Below are positions 8,662 to 18,762 of a DNA stretch of 57,497 nucleotides, in pieces. Origin of the DNA: Prosthecobacter sp. (GTDB lineage Bacteria; Verrucomicrobiota; Verrucomicrobiia; Verrucomicrobiales; Verrucomicrobiaceae); NCBI GenBank assembly GCA_030827515.1, contig JAUREI010000005.1, positions 1 through 57,497 on the forward strand, written 5' to 3'. Each line of letters opens with the position of its first letter. The first letter of the stretch is position 1. The notes under the pieces were generated by a model that saw only the letters and a program-made list of their open reading frames with translations, ran no database searches and had not been told where the DNA came from. A program made the position numbers and the translations under genes.

Positions 8662-9144
8662 TCAGACAACCGCTTCACCGTCGAGTTCCTCCCACTCAGA
8701 AAACGTCGCCGCCTGCCCGACATAGGCGCCCTGGTCGTTGAGCAGGTTGAACACCGTGGCGCGCAGGATCCGAAAGCGCCGGCCACGCCGGCTGATGCGC
8801 ACCCCCGCGTAATCCTCGATGAACCCGCGCCGTCCCACCTCGTCGAGCAGCCGCCGTCGCTCCTCCCGGCAGACAGGCTCGGCACTCTGGCTGGAGGGCA
8901 GGCCGACGAGTTCATGCCACGCCGCTTCGAAACGTTCCAAGCCCAGCCGGTTGGCGTAGTTGAAGGCATGATCCGAACCATAGGCACCGAGGGCACTGAG
9001 AACCACACAGGGGGCCTCCCACAGGGCTTCGACTGCCTGCGCCGGGTCATCGACCGCGACCAGTTCGCGCCCGAACAGGCGGCGATGATTGTCGAGGATG
9101 AGGCGGGTGGGTTCCTGCAGAAGCTGGGGATCGACGGGCAGCAT
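8662..9144 (-). CDS. MEKHLA-domain protein
   Basis: 160 residues from the ATG at 9144 (MLPVDPQLLQEPTRLIL); an ATG at 9225 would add 27 residues and overlap the upstream gene. The whole protein matches the MEKHLA family (PAS-like fold): HRRLFGRELVAVDD, HAFNYANRLGLERFEAAWHE, LPSSQSAEPVCREER and the C-terminal NDQGAYVGQAATFSEWEEL. The family is found alone in bacteria and fused to regulators in plants; its ligand is not well established. It lies 64 bp after the PVC haem protein on the same strand and converges on the preceding plus-strand gene. It probably binds a small molecule in the cytoplasm. Confidence 0.83.
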   Translation of the reverse strand: MLPVDPQLLQEPTRLILDNHRRLFGRELVAVDDPAQAVEALWEAPCVVLSALGAYGSDHAFNYANRLGLERFEAAWHELVGLPSSQSAEPVCREERRRLLDEVGRRGFIEDYAGVRISRRGRRFRILRATVFNLLNDQGAYVGQAATFSEWEELDGEAVV

Positions 9145-9208
9145 GGCAGCCGACACCAACACGGCTGAACGCGGGACGCAAGCAGGATGCCGCAGTCGAC
9201 ACCCCCCA

Positions 9209-11938
9209 TCAGGGCGCGCCTGCACTCATCAGGTAGCGGAAGAGGTGCACGACCTGCTCTTCGCCAAGCGCCCCCAGCAGGCCCTCGGGCATGAGCGACA
9301 TGGGCAGCTGGTCCTGACCGGCAATCTGTGCCTTTTCCACCGTCAGTCGCTCGGTCGGCGTCTGAATCGTGACACTGCGTTCGGTCTGTTCAGGAATGAC
9401 TCCGGTCAGCGTGCGCCCGTCCTTCAGCTTGAACACGGTCATGCGGTAGTCGGCCGGCACCACCGCACTCGGGTCGAGAATGTTCTCCAGAAGATAGGAC
9501 AGCTTGCGGCGATCGCCCCCGGTGAGATCCGGCCCGATCTGGCCGCCCTCGCCATAGAGCTTGTGGCAGGCACCGCAGGCGGCGGCAAACAGGACCTTGC
9601 CCTGCTTCGCGTCACCCTGCGCCAGGCGATCGGGAGTGAGCTTGCGCGTCCACTCGGCCAACTCCGCCTGCTTGGCCGCCGGAGTGTCGCGGAGTTCACC
9701 CCAAACCGCGGTGAGCCTGGCGGTCAGGGCCTCGTCGTTGAGGCTGCGAATCGCCCGCGCCTGGTAGGGCGTGATCGCCGTCTTCGGCACCCGCCCGGCC
9801 TGCACGGCATCGAGCAGGGCCATGGCATAAGCCGGGCGTGACACCAGCGTCGCCACGGTCGCCGCCTGCTGCTCCTCGCTGCGCGCCGGCCACGGACTGA
9901 GCAGGGCCTGCGGAATGACCGGATGATCGTAGGCCGCCAAGGCACTGCGCGCGGCCGTGCCGAGCACCTTGTCGTTGATCAGGCCGCGCACGACCGGCAA
10001 CAGCTCCGGCTTGGCGCTGCGCGTGAGATTCTTGAAGGCGTTGTTGCGCGCGTTGGCATCGGCCTCGGCATCCTTGACGATGGCAATCAGTTCCTCGACC
10101 GCACGGCCGCTGCCGAACACGAGCGAGAGCTTCTGCAGCATTGCCGGGTCGGCGGCTTGGGCGACGGAGGCCAACGCGTCCCAGCCCTTCGGCTTCGGGG
10201 CGCTGCTGAACCCTTCGAGACCGGCGGCAAGGCCGGCCAGAACATCCCTGCGGACCTCAGGCTGCTTCGTCATCAAGGCCACCAGTGCATCCACCGCCGC
10301 CGGCTGCGCTTCGATCCTTTCGGCGATCCGTCGCGCCACCAACCGGCGCACGGTGGGGATCTTTGCACTGGCGATGAATTCCACCCCCTTGAGGGGATCG
10401 GCGGCCACCGCCGGCTCGATGCCATACCAGATCATCAGCGGTTGCTGGCGATCCTCGGCGTCTTCTTCGTGCTGCGCGAGCGCGGTGGCGATGGGCCAGC
10501 GATCCGCCAGCGGAAGGCGCTGCAGGTCCGAGGCCGTATGCAGGCGGGTCAGGCCGTCTTGGCTGTTCGCTTCCGCCAAGCCATACACGCCTCGCGGCTT
10601 CGGCCCCCTGCCCGCCTCATGCGCCTGGTGCAGCTCCAGCCGTGCCCACCAGTTGTTGGCCTCGCGGCGCACCGGCTGCGTCGCCTCATGGACGATCTTG
10701 TAAATCCGCCCGCTGGTCCGGTGCACGCCATCGTTGTCATGGCATTCACCGCTGTCGCTCCAGTCGGCGACGAACACATTCCCATCCGGGCCGGTGAGCA
10801 GGTCGATGCCGCGGAACCAGGTGTCTTTGGCCTGCATGAAATCGGGTGCGTGTTTGCCGACGTAGCCGCAGCCCTGGCGCTCGAGCCGGTCGACGTTGAT
10901 GCGGTTGCCGTGCAGGTTGCAGGTGAACATGCTGCCGTGATACTCCTTCGGCCAGAGACCCCCCTGGTAAATGAGCAGGCCGACATGCGCGTGGCCGCCG
11001 CCAAGCTCCTGGGTCTTGCTGCTGACGCCCTGGCGGATGTCGCTCCATTTCTCCGCGCCGGTGTCCCAGTGGAAGTGATCGGCGGTCTGCTCGATGATCT
11101 CGTAGACATACGGATTCAGGTGCGTGCCGAACATGCGCCGATAGTAGGCGCCGGGGATGACGTGCCAGAGGTGGCCAATGACCGTGTTGATCATGAACAG
11201 CTCGCCCTCGGCGTTCCAGTCGTGTCCCCACGAATTGGTACCTCCATGGGCCACCGCCTCGACCACGCCGCGCGTCGGATGGTAGCGCCAGATGGCGCAG
11301 TTCATCCGCACGCGCTCCTCGGCCGGCGTGCCGGGCGCGCCGACCGCCGAAGTGTCGGTGATGCCGTGGCGACCATACAGCCATCCGTCCGGGCCCCAGC
11401 GCAGGCCGTTGACGATGTTGTGGCCGATCGTCTTCGTGTTGAAACCGTCGAGCTTCACCTGCGGCGGGCCGTCGGGCACGTCATCGCCATTGGCGTCGGG
11501 GAGGAAGCTGAGCGTGCCGTCGTTGAGGATCCAGACGCCGCCGTGACCGACCTCGACGCTGGTCAGGTAGCGTCCCTCGTCCCAGAACACCTTGCGGCTG
11601 TCGTGCTTGCCGTCGCCGTCCTTGTCCTCGAGGACAATGAGGCGGTCGCGCAGCTTCAGGTCCCAGCGGTCCGGGTTCTCCGCGTAGGTGTAACATTCCG
11701 CCACCCAGAGCCGGCCCTTGCTGTCCCAGGCCATGCCGATAGGTTGCTGAACGTCCGGTTCGGCGGCAAAAACCACGCACTTGAAGCCCGGCGGCAGCTG
11801 CATCGTCCGCGCCGCCTCCTCGGCCGGCATGGGTTCTCCCTTCTCGGTGTTGTAGGGGGTCGGAAACGGCTCGGCGGCAAGCAGCGGCGCGCAGAGCGCC
11901 CAGAGCATGGGGCGAAAGGCGGAGAACAGTCGGGACAT
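9209..11938 (-). CDS. PVC-type haem-binding CxxCH protein with NHL/propeller dehydrogenase-like domain
   Basis: 909 residues from the ATG at 11938, which starts a signal peptide (MSRLFSAFRPMLWALCAPLL). After about residue 30 comes a sorbosone-dehydrogenase-like propeller (LPPGFKCVVFAAEPDVQQPI, MAWDSKGRLWVAE). A HEAT-like helical region spans about 430-760. The C-terminal cytochrome domain has CGACH near residue 789 with the distal Met in the later LPMSLMPEG. This is the architecture of the Planctomycetes/Verrucomicrobia putative membrane-bound dehydrogenase and haem-binding domains. It is probably periplasmic and oxidises a sugar or alcohol, passing electrons to the haem. Sulfatase and Gfo/Idh genes upstream on the same strand fit glycan degradation. 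Substrate unknown. Confidence 0.9.
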   Translation of the reverse strand: MSRLFSAFRPMLWALCAPLLAAEPFPTPYNTEKGEPMPAEEAARTMQLPPGFKCVVFAAEPDVQQPIGMAWDSKGRLWVAECYTYAENPDRWDLKLRDRLIVLEDKDGDGKHDSRKVFWDEGRYLTSVEVGHGGVWILNDGTLSFLPDANGDDVPDGPPQVKLDGFNTKTIGHNIVNGLRWGPDGWLYGRHGITDTSAVGAPGTPAEERVRMNCAIWRYHPTRGVVEAVAHGGTNSWGHDWNAEGELFMINTVIGHLWHVIPGAYYRRMFGTHLNPYVYEIIEQTADHFHWDTGAEKWSDIRQGVSSKTQELGGGHAHVGLLIYQGGLWPKEYHGSMFTCNLHGNRINVDRLERQGCGYVGKHAPDFMQAKDTWFRGIDLLTGPDGNVFVADWSDSGECHDNDGVHRTSGRIYKIVHEATQPVRREANNWWARLELHQAHEAGRGPKPRGVYGLAEANSQDGLTRLHTASDLQRLPLADRWPIATALAQHEEDAEDRQQPLMIWYGIEPAVAADPLKGVEFIASAKIPTVRRLVARRIAERIEAQPAAVDALVALMTKQPEVRRDVLAGLAAGLEGFSSAPKPKGWDALASVAQAADPAMLQKLSLVFGSGRAVEELIAIVKDAEADANARNNAFKNLTRSAKPELLPVVRGLINDKVLGTAARSALAAYDHPVIPQALLSPWPARSEEQQAATVATLVSRPAYAMALLDAVQAGRVPKTAITPYQARAIRSLNDEALTARLTAVWGELRDTPAAKQAELAEWTRKLTPDRLAQGDAKQGKVLFAAACGACHKLYGEGGQIGPDLTGGDRRKLSYLLENILDPSAVVPADYRMTVFKLKDGRTLTGVIPEQTERSVTIQTPTERLTVEKAQIAGQDQLPMSLMPEGLLGALGEEQVVHLFRYLMSAGAP

Positions 11939-12005
11939 GGCGAAAAGATCGAAACGAGTCCCAAAGGGCAAGTCTAGACCTTTCTTTGCGCCAGCCGCCA
12001 GCAGC

Positions 12006-13343
12006 TCACTTTTTCGCCTTCGCCTTGCTCTGGCGCTTCTGCACGAGTGGCCAGTCGGGATGATCGGTGCGGGAGGCCGCCATCAGGGACTCGGCGCGCG
12101 CCACCAAGTCTGGCTTGTCCGCGGCAAGATCCCGCGTTTCCGCGAGATCCGCCTCCAGGTCGTAGAGCTCGGTCTTTGCCTGCGGCCCGTTCTTCACCGC
12201 CTTCCAGCGTCCGTCGAAGCGAACGGCCTGCAGCGAGGTGCCCTCATGCAGTTCCCAGTAGAAGGCTTCGCGCTTCGGCGCCGCCCCGCCCTGCAGCAGG
12301 GATACGACCGACAGGCCGTCGGTCTCATAGCCGGCCGGCAACCTGGCTCCGGCGAGTTCAGCGGCGGTGGGCAAAAAGTCCCAGAAGGCCCAGGGCTGCT
12401 CGCTGACCTTGCCGGCGGGCACTTTGCCCGGCCAGCGGGCGATGCCGGCCTGGCGCAGTGCGCCTTCGTACAGGCCGCGCTTGTAGCCGCGCAGCTTGCC
12501 ATTCATGTCCTGGTTGAATAGCCGGCCGACCTCGGACTTGGGATCAAAGGAGGCGCCATTGTCGCCGGCAAAAACCACCAGCGTGTTGTCGTCGATCTTC
12601 AACTCCCTGAGCAGGTCGAGCAGTCGGCCCACATCGCGGTCCAGTCGACTGACCATGGCGGCATAGGTCTTCTGCAGGTCGGTCCAGGGCTTGTCGGCAT
12701 ATTGACCGAGATCATCGATCTCAAACTTCCCGTGCGGCAGGGTGATGGCATAGAAAAAGAAGAAGGGGCCGCCGGCATGGCCGCGGACCCACTTTTCCAC
12801 GTCCTGCTGGATGAGTTCCTGGGCATAGGTCTTGCCGTCGAGTTCGATGCGACGGTCGTCGTCCCACAGGTAATCCGGGAAGTAGCGATGGGCGTGCCGC
12901 TGGCAGTTGTATCCGTAGAAATGGTCGAAGCCGGTCTTCAACGGGCTGCCGGGGGTGTCAAACATGCCCATGCCCCACTTGCCGGCGCAAGCCGTGGCGT
13001 AACCGGCCAACTTCAGCACCTGGGCGACGGTGACCGTGCCCTCGGGCAGCGGCTTCTGGCCCTCCGGCTGAATCTCGCGGTTGGCGCGGATCGGGCAGTG
13101 CCCGGTGTGCAGGCCGGTCATTAGCGAGGAACGCGAGGGCGCGCAGACGCTGGTGCCCGAATAGAGTTGGGGAAACATCGTGCCCTCGGTTGCCATGCGG
13201 TCGAGGTGCGGCGTCTGGATCAGCTTCTGCCCATAGCAGCCAAGGTCGCCCTGGGCGAGATCGTCGCAGAGGATGAAAATGAGGTTCGGCTGATCGGCCG
13301 CCGGCAGGGTGACCGCGGCGAGGAGAGACAGAAGAAATCGCAT
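12006..13343 (-). CDS. Arylsulfatase-family sulfatase (S1 type)
   Basis: 445 residues from the ATG at 13343, which gives a signal peptide ([16 protein letters not shown]); the upstream open frame runs through a terminator and is not coding. The sulfatase signature [11 protein letters not shown] has its Cys at residue 67, the residue converted to formylglycine by a maturase not seen here. Metal ligands are visible in [11 protein letters not shown] and in FAGDNGASF. The enzyme hydrolyses sulfate esters, probably of a sulfated polysaccharide, outside the cytoplasm. The C-terminus is Lys-rich ([10 protein letters not shown]). It lies 67 bp upstream of the PVC haem protein on the same strand, so the two may be co-transcribed. 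Confidence 0.93.
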   Translation of the reverse strand: MRFLLSLLAAVTLPAADQPNLIFILCDDLAQGDLGCYGQKLIQTPHLDRMATEGTMFPQLYSGTSVCAPSRSSLMTGLHTGHCPIRANREIQPEGQKPLPEGTVTVAQVLKLAGYATACAGKWGMGMFDTPGSPLKTGFDHFYGYNCQRHAHRYFPDYLWDDDRRIELDGKTYAQELIQQDVEKWVRGHAGGPFFFFYAITLPHGKFEIDDLGQYADKPWTDLQKTYAAMVSRLDRDVGRLLDLLRELKIDDNTLVVFAGDNGASFDPKSEVGRLFNQDMNGKLRGYKRGLYEGALRQAGIARWPGKVPAGKVSEQPWAFWDFLPTAAELAGARLPAGYETDGLSVVSLLQGGAAPKREAFYWELHEGTSLQAVRFDGRWKAVKNGPQAKTELYDLEADLAETRDLAADKPDLVARAESLMAASRTDHPDWPLVQKRQSKAKAKK

Positions 13344-13440
13344 GGCAACCAGCGGAAACGCGCGCGGGACGCGAATCTCGCGGGGGAAGTCAGGATCCGA
13401 CGGAGGACTGCAGGGAACACCCGTGGTTCCGCGTGGGCAC

Positions 13441-13475
13441 AAAAAAGCCGCACCCTTGCGGGTGCGGCCCTTTTT
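13441..13475 (-). terminator. Intrinsic terminator after the Gfo/Idh gene
   Basis: A 9-bp perfect stem (13447-13455 with 13460-13468) has the loop GCAA on the minus strand, followed on that strand by six T residues (complement of 13441-13446). It starts directly after the stop of the oxidoreductase gene and ends transcription before the sulfatase. On the plus strand the stem is followed by CC and five T residues, so it could also work in reverse. Confidence 0.9.
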
Positions 13476-14818
13476 CAGACCACCCACTCGCCGCGGTAGT
13501 CGCGGGTGAGCCACTTCGGATCACCGCCCTTGGCGAAGGTGCGGGCTGCGGGATCCCACTGGAAGCTGGCGCCATGCCAGTAGGCCATGTTCATCAGGTG
13601 GCAGGAGATGACCGTGGTGGCGCCGACAGCGACGTCGCAGATCGGGCGCTCACGGGTCTTGATGCTGTTGAGCCAGTCGTCGTGATGGTTCTTGCTCTCG
13701 TAGAGCTTGACCTTGGCGTCCTTGAGGAACTCGCGCTCGCTGAGCACGACCTCGCGGTCGAGCGAGGTGCCCTTGTCGGCTTCACGATCGTAGAAGCCGT
13801 GCACCTTCTTGCCGCCGAGCCAGAGCTCGAACTTGCCGCGGTTGACGTGGATCTCACCCTCGGTGCCATAGAAGGAGACGCCCTTGCCCTCGCCATGGGT
13901 GAGCACGACGCCGTTCGCATAAACGAGCTGGGCGCCGCGCTTGGCGGTCGGGCCGTCCTTCGGCGCGCGCACTTCCACCGGGCCGCTGTCATCGACGCCG
14001 AGACCCCACTGGGCGATGTCGATGTGGTGGGCACCCCAGTCGGTGATCATGCCGCCGCCAAACTCGCGGGTCATGCGCCAGGCGGGGAAATGGTTGTGAA
14101 CACCACGCGGGCTGAGCACGCTGGTGTAGGGCTTGAGCGGGCCCGGACCGCACCAGCGATCCCAGTCGAGGCCGGGCTCCGACTCCTCGGCGGCAAGGTT
14201 GTAGGGACCGGCCGGATCGCCGAACGAGGTCGTGATCGTCTTGATCTCGCCGATGACACCGTTGCGGACGAGTTCGCAGGCAACGCGGAACTCCTTGCTG
14301 GAGCGCTGCTGGGAACCGGTCTGGAAGATGCGGCCGCTGTCGCGAACCGCCTGGGTCAGCTTGAGTGCCTCATGGACGTTGTGGGTGAGCGGCTTCTCGC
14401 CATAGACATCCTTGCCGGCCTGGACCGCGGCAATGCCGATGTAGGCATGCCAGTGGTCGGGCGTGGCAATGACGACGGCGTCAATGTCCTTGCGGGCAAG
14501 CAGCTCGCGGAAGTCATTGTAGGCGTCGCAACCCTTGTAGCTGCCGTCGCCCTTCTTGCCGTAGGCTTCGTTGACCCGGCCCTTGGCGTGCTCACGGCGG
14601 TTGGTGTCGACGTCGCAGACGGCTACGACCTGGACGTTGTCGCGGCCGAGGAAGTTGCCGAGGTGACCGCCGTTCATCTTGCCCATGCCGATGAAGCCGA
14701 GGTTGATGCGAGCGTTTGGCGAGGACTCCGCCGACCAGACACGGGACGGCAGGATGAAGGGGGCGGCAACGGCGCCGGCGGCGCTCTTGAGGAAGTTACG
14801 ACGATGGGTCTGGCTCAT
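13475..14818 (-). CDS. Tat-exported Gfo/Idh/MocA-family oxidoreductase
   Basis: 447 residues from the ATG at 14818, which sets the twin-arginine signal [17 protein letters not shown] near residue 5; an ATG at 14869 would bury it. The Rossmann motif [16 protein letters not shown] follows, with [20 protein letters not shown] and the catalytic Lys in GEKPLTHN. The C-terminal domain has the usual [20 protein letters not shown]. The family uses tightly bound NAD(P) to oxidise or epimerise sugars; exported members are common in Verrucomicrobiota and Planctomycetes and some act on glycosides through 3-keto intermediates. It is its own unit, closed by a strong terminator, and divergent from the sugar-nucleotide dehydrogenase gene. 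Confidence 0.92.
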   Translation of the reverse strand: MSQTHRRNFLKSAAGAVAAPFILPSRVWSAESSPNARINLGFIGMGKMNGGHLGNFLGRDNVQVVAVCDVDTNRREHAKGRVNEAYGKKGDGSYKGCDAYNDFRELLARKDIDAVVIATPDHWHAYIGIAAVQAGKDVYGEKPLTHNVHEALKLTQAVRDSGRIFQTGSQQRSSKEFRVACELVRNGVIGEIKTITTSFGDPAGPYNLAAEESEPGLDWDRWCGPGPLKPYTSVLSPRGVHNHFPAWRMTREFGGGMITDWGAHHIDIAQWGLGVDDSGPVEVRAPKDGPTAKRGAQLVYANGVVLTHGEGKGVSFYGTEGEIHVNRGKFELWLGGKKVHGFYDREADKGTSLDREVVLSEREFLKDAKVKLYESKNHHDDWLNSIKTRERPICDVAVGATTVISCHLMNMAYWHGASFQWDPAARTFAKGGDPKWLTRDYRGEWVV

Positions 14819-14949
14819 GGATGGAAAAAGCTGGATGCTTACAACGTGGAAATGACACGTTTTGTGCACTTGGGGTCAGAAAAACACCAAAAAACCGCCG
14901 GTGCGGATTCCCGTTTTCCTGGGCCTGCCGTTGTGCCATGGTCGGCGCG

Positions 14950-16251
14950 ATGAACGTCAGCATTTTCGGTCTCGGTTATGTGGGTGCGGTCACCGCGGGG
15001 TGTCTCGCGGAGCTGGGGCATGCCGTCACGGGTGTGGATGTGCAGCCGTCCAAGGTGGATGCCTTCAACCGTGGCAAATCCCCCATCGTCGAACCGGCAC
15101 TGGATGACCTGCTGCAGACCGCCCGCAGGGAAGGCCGGCTGACCGCGACCACGGACGCCGCGACGGCTGTGACGGCGACCGACGCCAGCATCATTTGTGT
15201 CGGCACGCCGTCGCTCGAGTCCGGCCGCCTCAACCTCGACTACGTGCGCAAGGTCAGCGAACAGATCGCCGCCGCCCTGCGCGCCTCCGCCAAGCCGCAC
15301 GTGCTGATCTTTCGCAGCACCATGCTGCCCGGCAGCACCCGCCAACTCGTGCGCGATTTCTTTGCCGACCTGCAATCCGCCGGTCAGGTGCGGATTTATT
15401 ACTGCCCGGAATTCCTGCGCGAGGGCACGGCGGTGCACGACTTCCGCGAACCCTCGCTGGCGGTGGTCGGTACCCATGACGGCGCAGAACCGGAGAGTCC
15501 GGAAGCATTCCAGTTGCTCGGCGGTGCGCCGGCCGTGCTCGCCTGGGAGGGGGCCGAGGCGATCAAGTACAGCTGCAACTATTTCCACGCTCTCAAGGTC
15601 GGCTTCGCCAACGAGATCGGCCGACTGTGCAAATTTCTGGGTGTTGACGGCGGCCGTGTCATGGAGGTCGTCTGCTCCGATACCCGTCTGAACATCTCCC
15701 CCTACTACATGAAGCCGGGCAACCCCTTCGGCGGCTCCTGTCTGCCCAAGGACGTCAGTGCCCTGCTCTCCTTGGCCCGCCAGGAAGGCCTGAGCCTGCC
15801 CCTGCTCGACAGCACGCTCGACAGCAACCAGGCCCATCTCGACCTTCTGCTCAAGCGCATCACCGCCCGCGGCGTGCGCCGCATCGGCCTGCTCGGCCTG
15901 GCCTTCAAGGCCGACACCGACGACCTGCGCGGCAGCCCGATGGTCGCCGTCGCCGAAAACCTGCTCGGTCGCGGCTACGAGCTGCTCATCCACGATCCCA
16001 GCCTCCAGCTCGGCCGCTTGGTCGGCGCCAACGAGGCCGAGATCCAGCGCCGCATGCCCCACCTCGCCTCCCTGCTGCGCAACGACCCGCGCGAGGTCGT
16101 CGAGGCCAGCGAACTCGTCGTCGCCTCGCAGAAATGCGTCCCGGTTGCCGACCTCGCCCTCTGGGCACGCCCGGACCAGGCCGTGCTCGACGTCAATGGC
16201 TGGCGCGATCTCGCCAGCCTGCCCTGGCAATACGAGGGGCTTTGCTGGTAA
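14950..16251 (+). CDS. GDP-mannose/UDP-glucose 6-dehydrogenase
   Basis: 433 residues from the ATG at 14950; the frame is open further upstream but the N-terminal NAD motif MNVSIFGLGYVGAVTAGCLA sets this start. Family landmarks: PIVEPALDDLL, ICVGTPS, YYCPEFLREGTAVHDF, the central NYFHALKVGFANEIGRLC and the catalytic Cys (about residue 264) in FGGSCLPKD. The enzyme oxidises a nucleotide sugar twice to a uronic acid using NAD+. PEFLREG followed by the YFHALKV segment resembles GDP-mannose dehydrogenase (AlgD) more than Ugd, but I cannot prove substrate. It would feed uronic acids to an exopolysaccharide. It converges on the PBP gene with 3 bp between stops. Confidence 0.88.
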   Translation: MNVSIFGLGYVGAVTAGCLAELGHAVTGVDVQPSKVDAFNRGKSPIVEPALDDLLQTARREGRLTATTDAATAVTATDASIICVGTPSLESGRLNLDYVRKVSEQIAAALRASAKPHVLIFRSTMLPGSTRQLVRDFFADLQSAGQVRIYYCPEFLREGTAVHDFREPSLAVVGTHDGAEPESPEAFQLLGGAPAVLAWEGAEAIKYSCNYFHALKVGFANEIGRLCKFLGVDGGRVMEVVCSDTRLNISPYYMKPGNPFGGSCLPKDVSALLSLARQEGLSLPLLDSTLDSNQAHLDLLLKRITARGVRRIGLLGLAFKADTDDLRGSPMVAVAENLLGRGYELLIHDPSLQLGRLVGANEAEIQRRMPHLASLLRNDPREVVEASELVVASQKCVPVADLALWARPDQAVLDVNGWRDLASLPWQYEGLCW

Positions 16252-16254
16252 GCC

Positions 16255-18429
16255 TCACCGGAACCAGCCGCGCATCCGTTCAAAGATGCCCTGCACCGTC
16301 GGCGGGCGACGGCGGTCGCGCAGGGTCGGCTGAGCCCAGACACCCTGGTGGGCGGCACACCAGCCCTGAGGCAGCATGTCGGCCGGCAGCTGGTCCTGAT
16401 AGGCGGTGCCGGCGGACTGGCAGTCGCGGGCGGCGAGCAGACTGCTGAGCCGACAGACATGCACCGGCTGGAGCGGCGGTTCCCGGCGCGGTCCGGCGGG
16501 GATGTAGCCCAGGGAAGCGGCCTTCTTGACGGCATCGGCCCAGATCGGGATGGCGAGGCGGCTGCCGTAGCCGCGGTCGAGGATTGTCTGCGGCTGGTCG
16601 AGGCCAACCCAGACCGCGCAGGTCACACGGTCGGTGTAGCCGGCAAACCAGGCGTCCTTGTAGTCGTTGGTGGTGCCGGTTTTGCCGCCGGCCGGATCCT
16701 TGAAGCCGTGCTCGGAACGGATGCTGGCGCCGGTGCCGCGATCCACCACCTGGCCGAGCATGCGGCGCATCAGGTGGGCGGCGCCGGCCGGAATGATGTC
16801 GGACTCGAGCACGCCGTTGCTGAAGAGGACGTTGCCGGCCTTGTCGGTGACCTTGTCAATGAGGAAGGTGCGCCGGCGGATGCCGTCGTTGGGGAAGAGG
16901 CTGAAGGCGCTGGCGAGTTCACGCGGCGTGCCGCCGAGGTTGCCGATGAAGACCTGCGGCGTGCGCGTGAGATGGTTGCCGATGCCGGCATCGGCGATGA
17001 CCTCGATCACGCGGTCCAGACCGGTGAAGTTGCCAACTCGCACTGCCATCGTGTTGCGGCTTTCAACCAGGCCGCTGGTGAGCGTCTGCAGGCCGGTGAA
17101 CTTGCCGTCGTTGTTCTGGGGCGACCAGCCCGGGTCGGCACCCGCGATCTCGCCGGGCCGGATGGGCGCATCCTCGACATAGGTGCCGGGCAGGAAACCC
17201 GCGGCGAGGGCGGCGGCATAGACGAAGGGCTTCACGGTCGAGCCAATCTGCCGGTTGCCCTGGGTGGCGCGGTTGAACTTGCTCTGCCGGTAATCGCGAC
17301 CGCCGACCAGGGCGAGAATGCCGCCCGTCTCGTTGTCGAGCATGGCGAGGGCGCCCTGCAGGTAGGGGGTGGAAACCACCTCGCGCCGGCCATCCCAGGT
17401 GGCATCGAAGGCCGCCTTGGAGGGGTGGCGATAACCGGGCAGCTTCTCCGCGGCGGCGAGGCGTTTCTCCAGCGACTCCTCGGCGGCAAGTTGCAGGCCC
17501 TTGTGCAGGGTGGTGTAGACAATGAGGCCGCCATCCTCAATGGCCTGCTCCTCGAGAATGCGGTCGAGGTCGCGGCGGACGACGTCGAGGGCGTAGCCAC
17601 CCTGGCTCTGGAAGGCCGGCTGGGCGCGCAGGGCAATGTCGGCGCGGCGGGCCGCCAGTTCCTCCTCGGCGCTGATGACGCCGGTGGCCAGCAGGCGTGC
17701 CAGAACGTCGTCGCGCTCGCGCAGGGCGCCCTGGAAGTTGCGGAAGGGCGAGAACCGGGCCGGGCTGCGAATGATGCCGGCGATGAGGGCGCCCTCGCTG
17801 AGGCTGAGGTCGGCGGCGTTCTTGCCGAAGTAGCCCTGGCTGGCGCGCTGGATGCCATACAGATTGGCGCCGAAGAAGATGCGATTGACGTAGTGGCCGA
17901 GGATCTGGTCCTTGCTCCATTGCCGCTCAATGCGGCGGGCCAGCATCATTTCGAGCAGCTTGCGGTGAAAACTGCGCGCGTTGAGGTCCGGGTAGCTGTT
18001 GCGCGCCAGCTGCATGGTGATCGTGCTGGCTCCCTGGACGACGCGACCCTCGCGCAGGTTGCGCAGGGCGGCGCGCAGCACGCCGATGTAGTCGATGCCA
18101 CCATGGCTGTAAAAGCGGGCGTCCTCGCGCGCCAGCAGGGCCTTGAGGAAGTTCGGCGACACCTGGTCGATCGGCACCACCACGCGGTTTTCCCCGTGCA
18201 TGCGGCCGAGCAGCTCGCCGTCGGCATCCAGGACGACCGTGCGCTCGGGCATTTCGCCAAGGCGGTCGAGGTCGTACAGCAGGGCCATCTGCGAGTAGAC
18301 GCCGAGAGTGATCGCCGCCGCGGCGGTGGCAAGCAGGATGGCCAGCAGGCCGAGCAGGGCCAGCCGCCGCAACCAGCGGCGGCCCGGGGCGCGCCTGGGG
18401 GGCGGCCGGTGCGGGGCACGGAATTTCAT
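16255..18429 (-). CDS. Class A penicillin-binding protein (PBP1A type)
   Basis: 724 residues from the ATG at 18429. The open frame runs on upstream across rpsA, but that part is antisense. A basic N-terminus and one membrane helix (about 20-45) are followed by the GT51 transglycosylase domain with catalytic Glu102 in REDARFYSHGGID and the QGASTITMQLARN motif. The transpeptidase domain has SxxK in IGSTVKPF (Ser about 397), SxN in VESRNTMAV and KTG in GGKTGTTNDYKDAW (about 582). It polymerises and cross-links peptidoglycan at the outer face of the inner membrane. A C-terminal tail of about 80 residues has several Cys (CRLSSLLAARDC) and is of unknown role. Confidence 0.94.
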   Translation of the reverse strand: MKFRAPHRPPPRRAPGRRWLRRLALLGLLAILLATAAAAITLGVYSQMALLYDLDRLGEMPERTVVLDADGELLGRMHGENRVVVPIDQVSPNFLKALLAREDARFYSHGGIDYIGVLRAALRNLREGRVVQGASTITMQLARNSYPDLNARSFHRKLLEMMLARRIERQWSKDQILGHYVNRIFFGANLYGIQRASQGYFGKNAADLSLSEGALIAGIIRSPARFSPFRNFQGALRERDDVLARLLATGVISAEEELAARRADIALRAQPAFQSQGGYALDVVRRDLDRILEEQAIEDGGLIVYTTLHKGLQLAAEESLEKRLAAAEKLPGYRHPSKAAFDATWDGRREVVSTPYLQGALAMLDNETGGILALVGGRDYRQSKFNRATQGNRQIGSTVKPFVYAAALAAGFLPGTYVEDAPIRPGEIAGADPGWSPQNNDGKFTGLQTLTSGLVESRNTMAVRVGNFTGLDRVIEVIADAGIGNHLTRTPQVFIGNLGGTPRELASAFSLFPNDGIRRRTFLIDKVTDKAGNVLFSNGVLESDIIPAGAAHLMRRMLGQVVDRGTGASIRSEHGFKDPAGGKTGTTNDYKDAWFAGYTDRVTCAVWVGLDQPQTILDRGYGSRLAIPIWADAVKKAASLGYIPAGPRREPPLQPVHVCRLSSLLAARDCQSAGTAYQDQLPADMLPQGWCAAHQGVWAQPTLRDRRRPPTVQGIFERMRGWFR

Positions 18430-18530
18430 GAGGGGCTTGGACGCGGCGGGCGCGAAAAACTTCGGGTTTTTATCGCAGGGAAGCCGCGCATGCAACCGGT
18501 CCGGGCCACAGAGGGCCAACGACCCGCCGG

Positions 18531-18570
18531 GGTTTTGGCTGCAGCGTGGGGTAGCGACTCGCGGGAGCCA
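18531..18570 (+). repeat. 40-nt intergenic repeat, copy A
   Basis: This 40-nt stretch aligns without gaps to 24541-24580 with 31 of 40 identical positions. The shared core is TTTGGCTGCAG, then GGGG, GCGAC and CGCGG. Both copies are intergenic and in the same orientation relative to the window. It lies in the PBP-rpsA intergenic region. Confidence 0.55.
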
Positions 18571-18621
18571 AGCGGTCACCGCCCCGTCTCCAGCCAGCTC
18601 CAAGACCGCCCATCTTTCCCC

Positions 18622-18649
18622 TTGCCAACTTCCCGGGACAGCCGATGAT
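18622..18649 (+). promoter_or_regulatory. Possible sigma-70 promoter of rpsA
   Basis: TTGCCA (18622-18627; five of six match TTGACA) and GATGAT (18644-18649; four of six match TATAAT) are separated by 16 bp. They lie about 110 bp before the rpsA start. This is a motif match only; high GC makes chance matches possible. Confidence 0.3.
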
Positions 18650-18762
18650 GGCGGCCCTTTTGTCCGGCTGCCCCTGGCGGTGCAGGACATCAGCCCGCCC
18701 AGGCCCTCAGGAGTGGAAGGCTTGGTGCGGTTTCCCAACGGCACTCCCAACCCAACACACAC

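Larger units (their letters stand above)
18430..18762. other. 333-bp divergent intergenic region between PBP and rpsA
   Basis: No convincing gene is present. It holds the promoters for the divergent PBP and rpsA genes, copy A of a 40-nt repeat (18531-18570) and a possible sigma-70 promoter for rpsA (18622-18649). The 60 bp before the rpsA start are C- and A-rich with no Shine-Dalgarno site. Confidence 0.6.

Noticed and set aside
9923-11977. 684-codon plus-strand frame opposite the PVC haem protein
   Set aside because: The minus-strand protein has signal peptide, propeller and CGACH motif; the plus frame is a GC-driven shadow.
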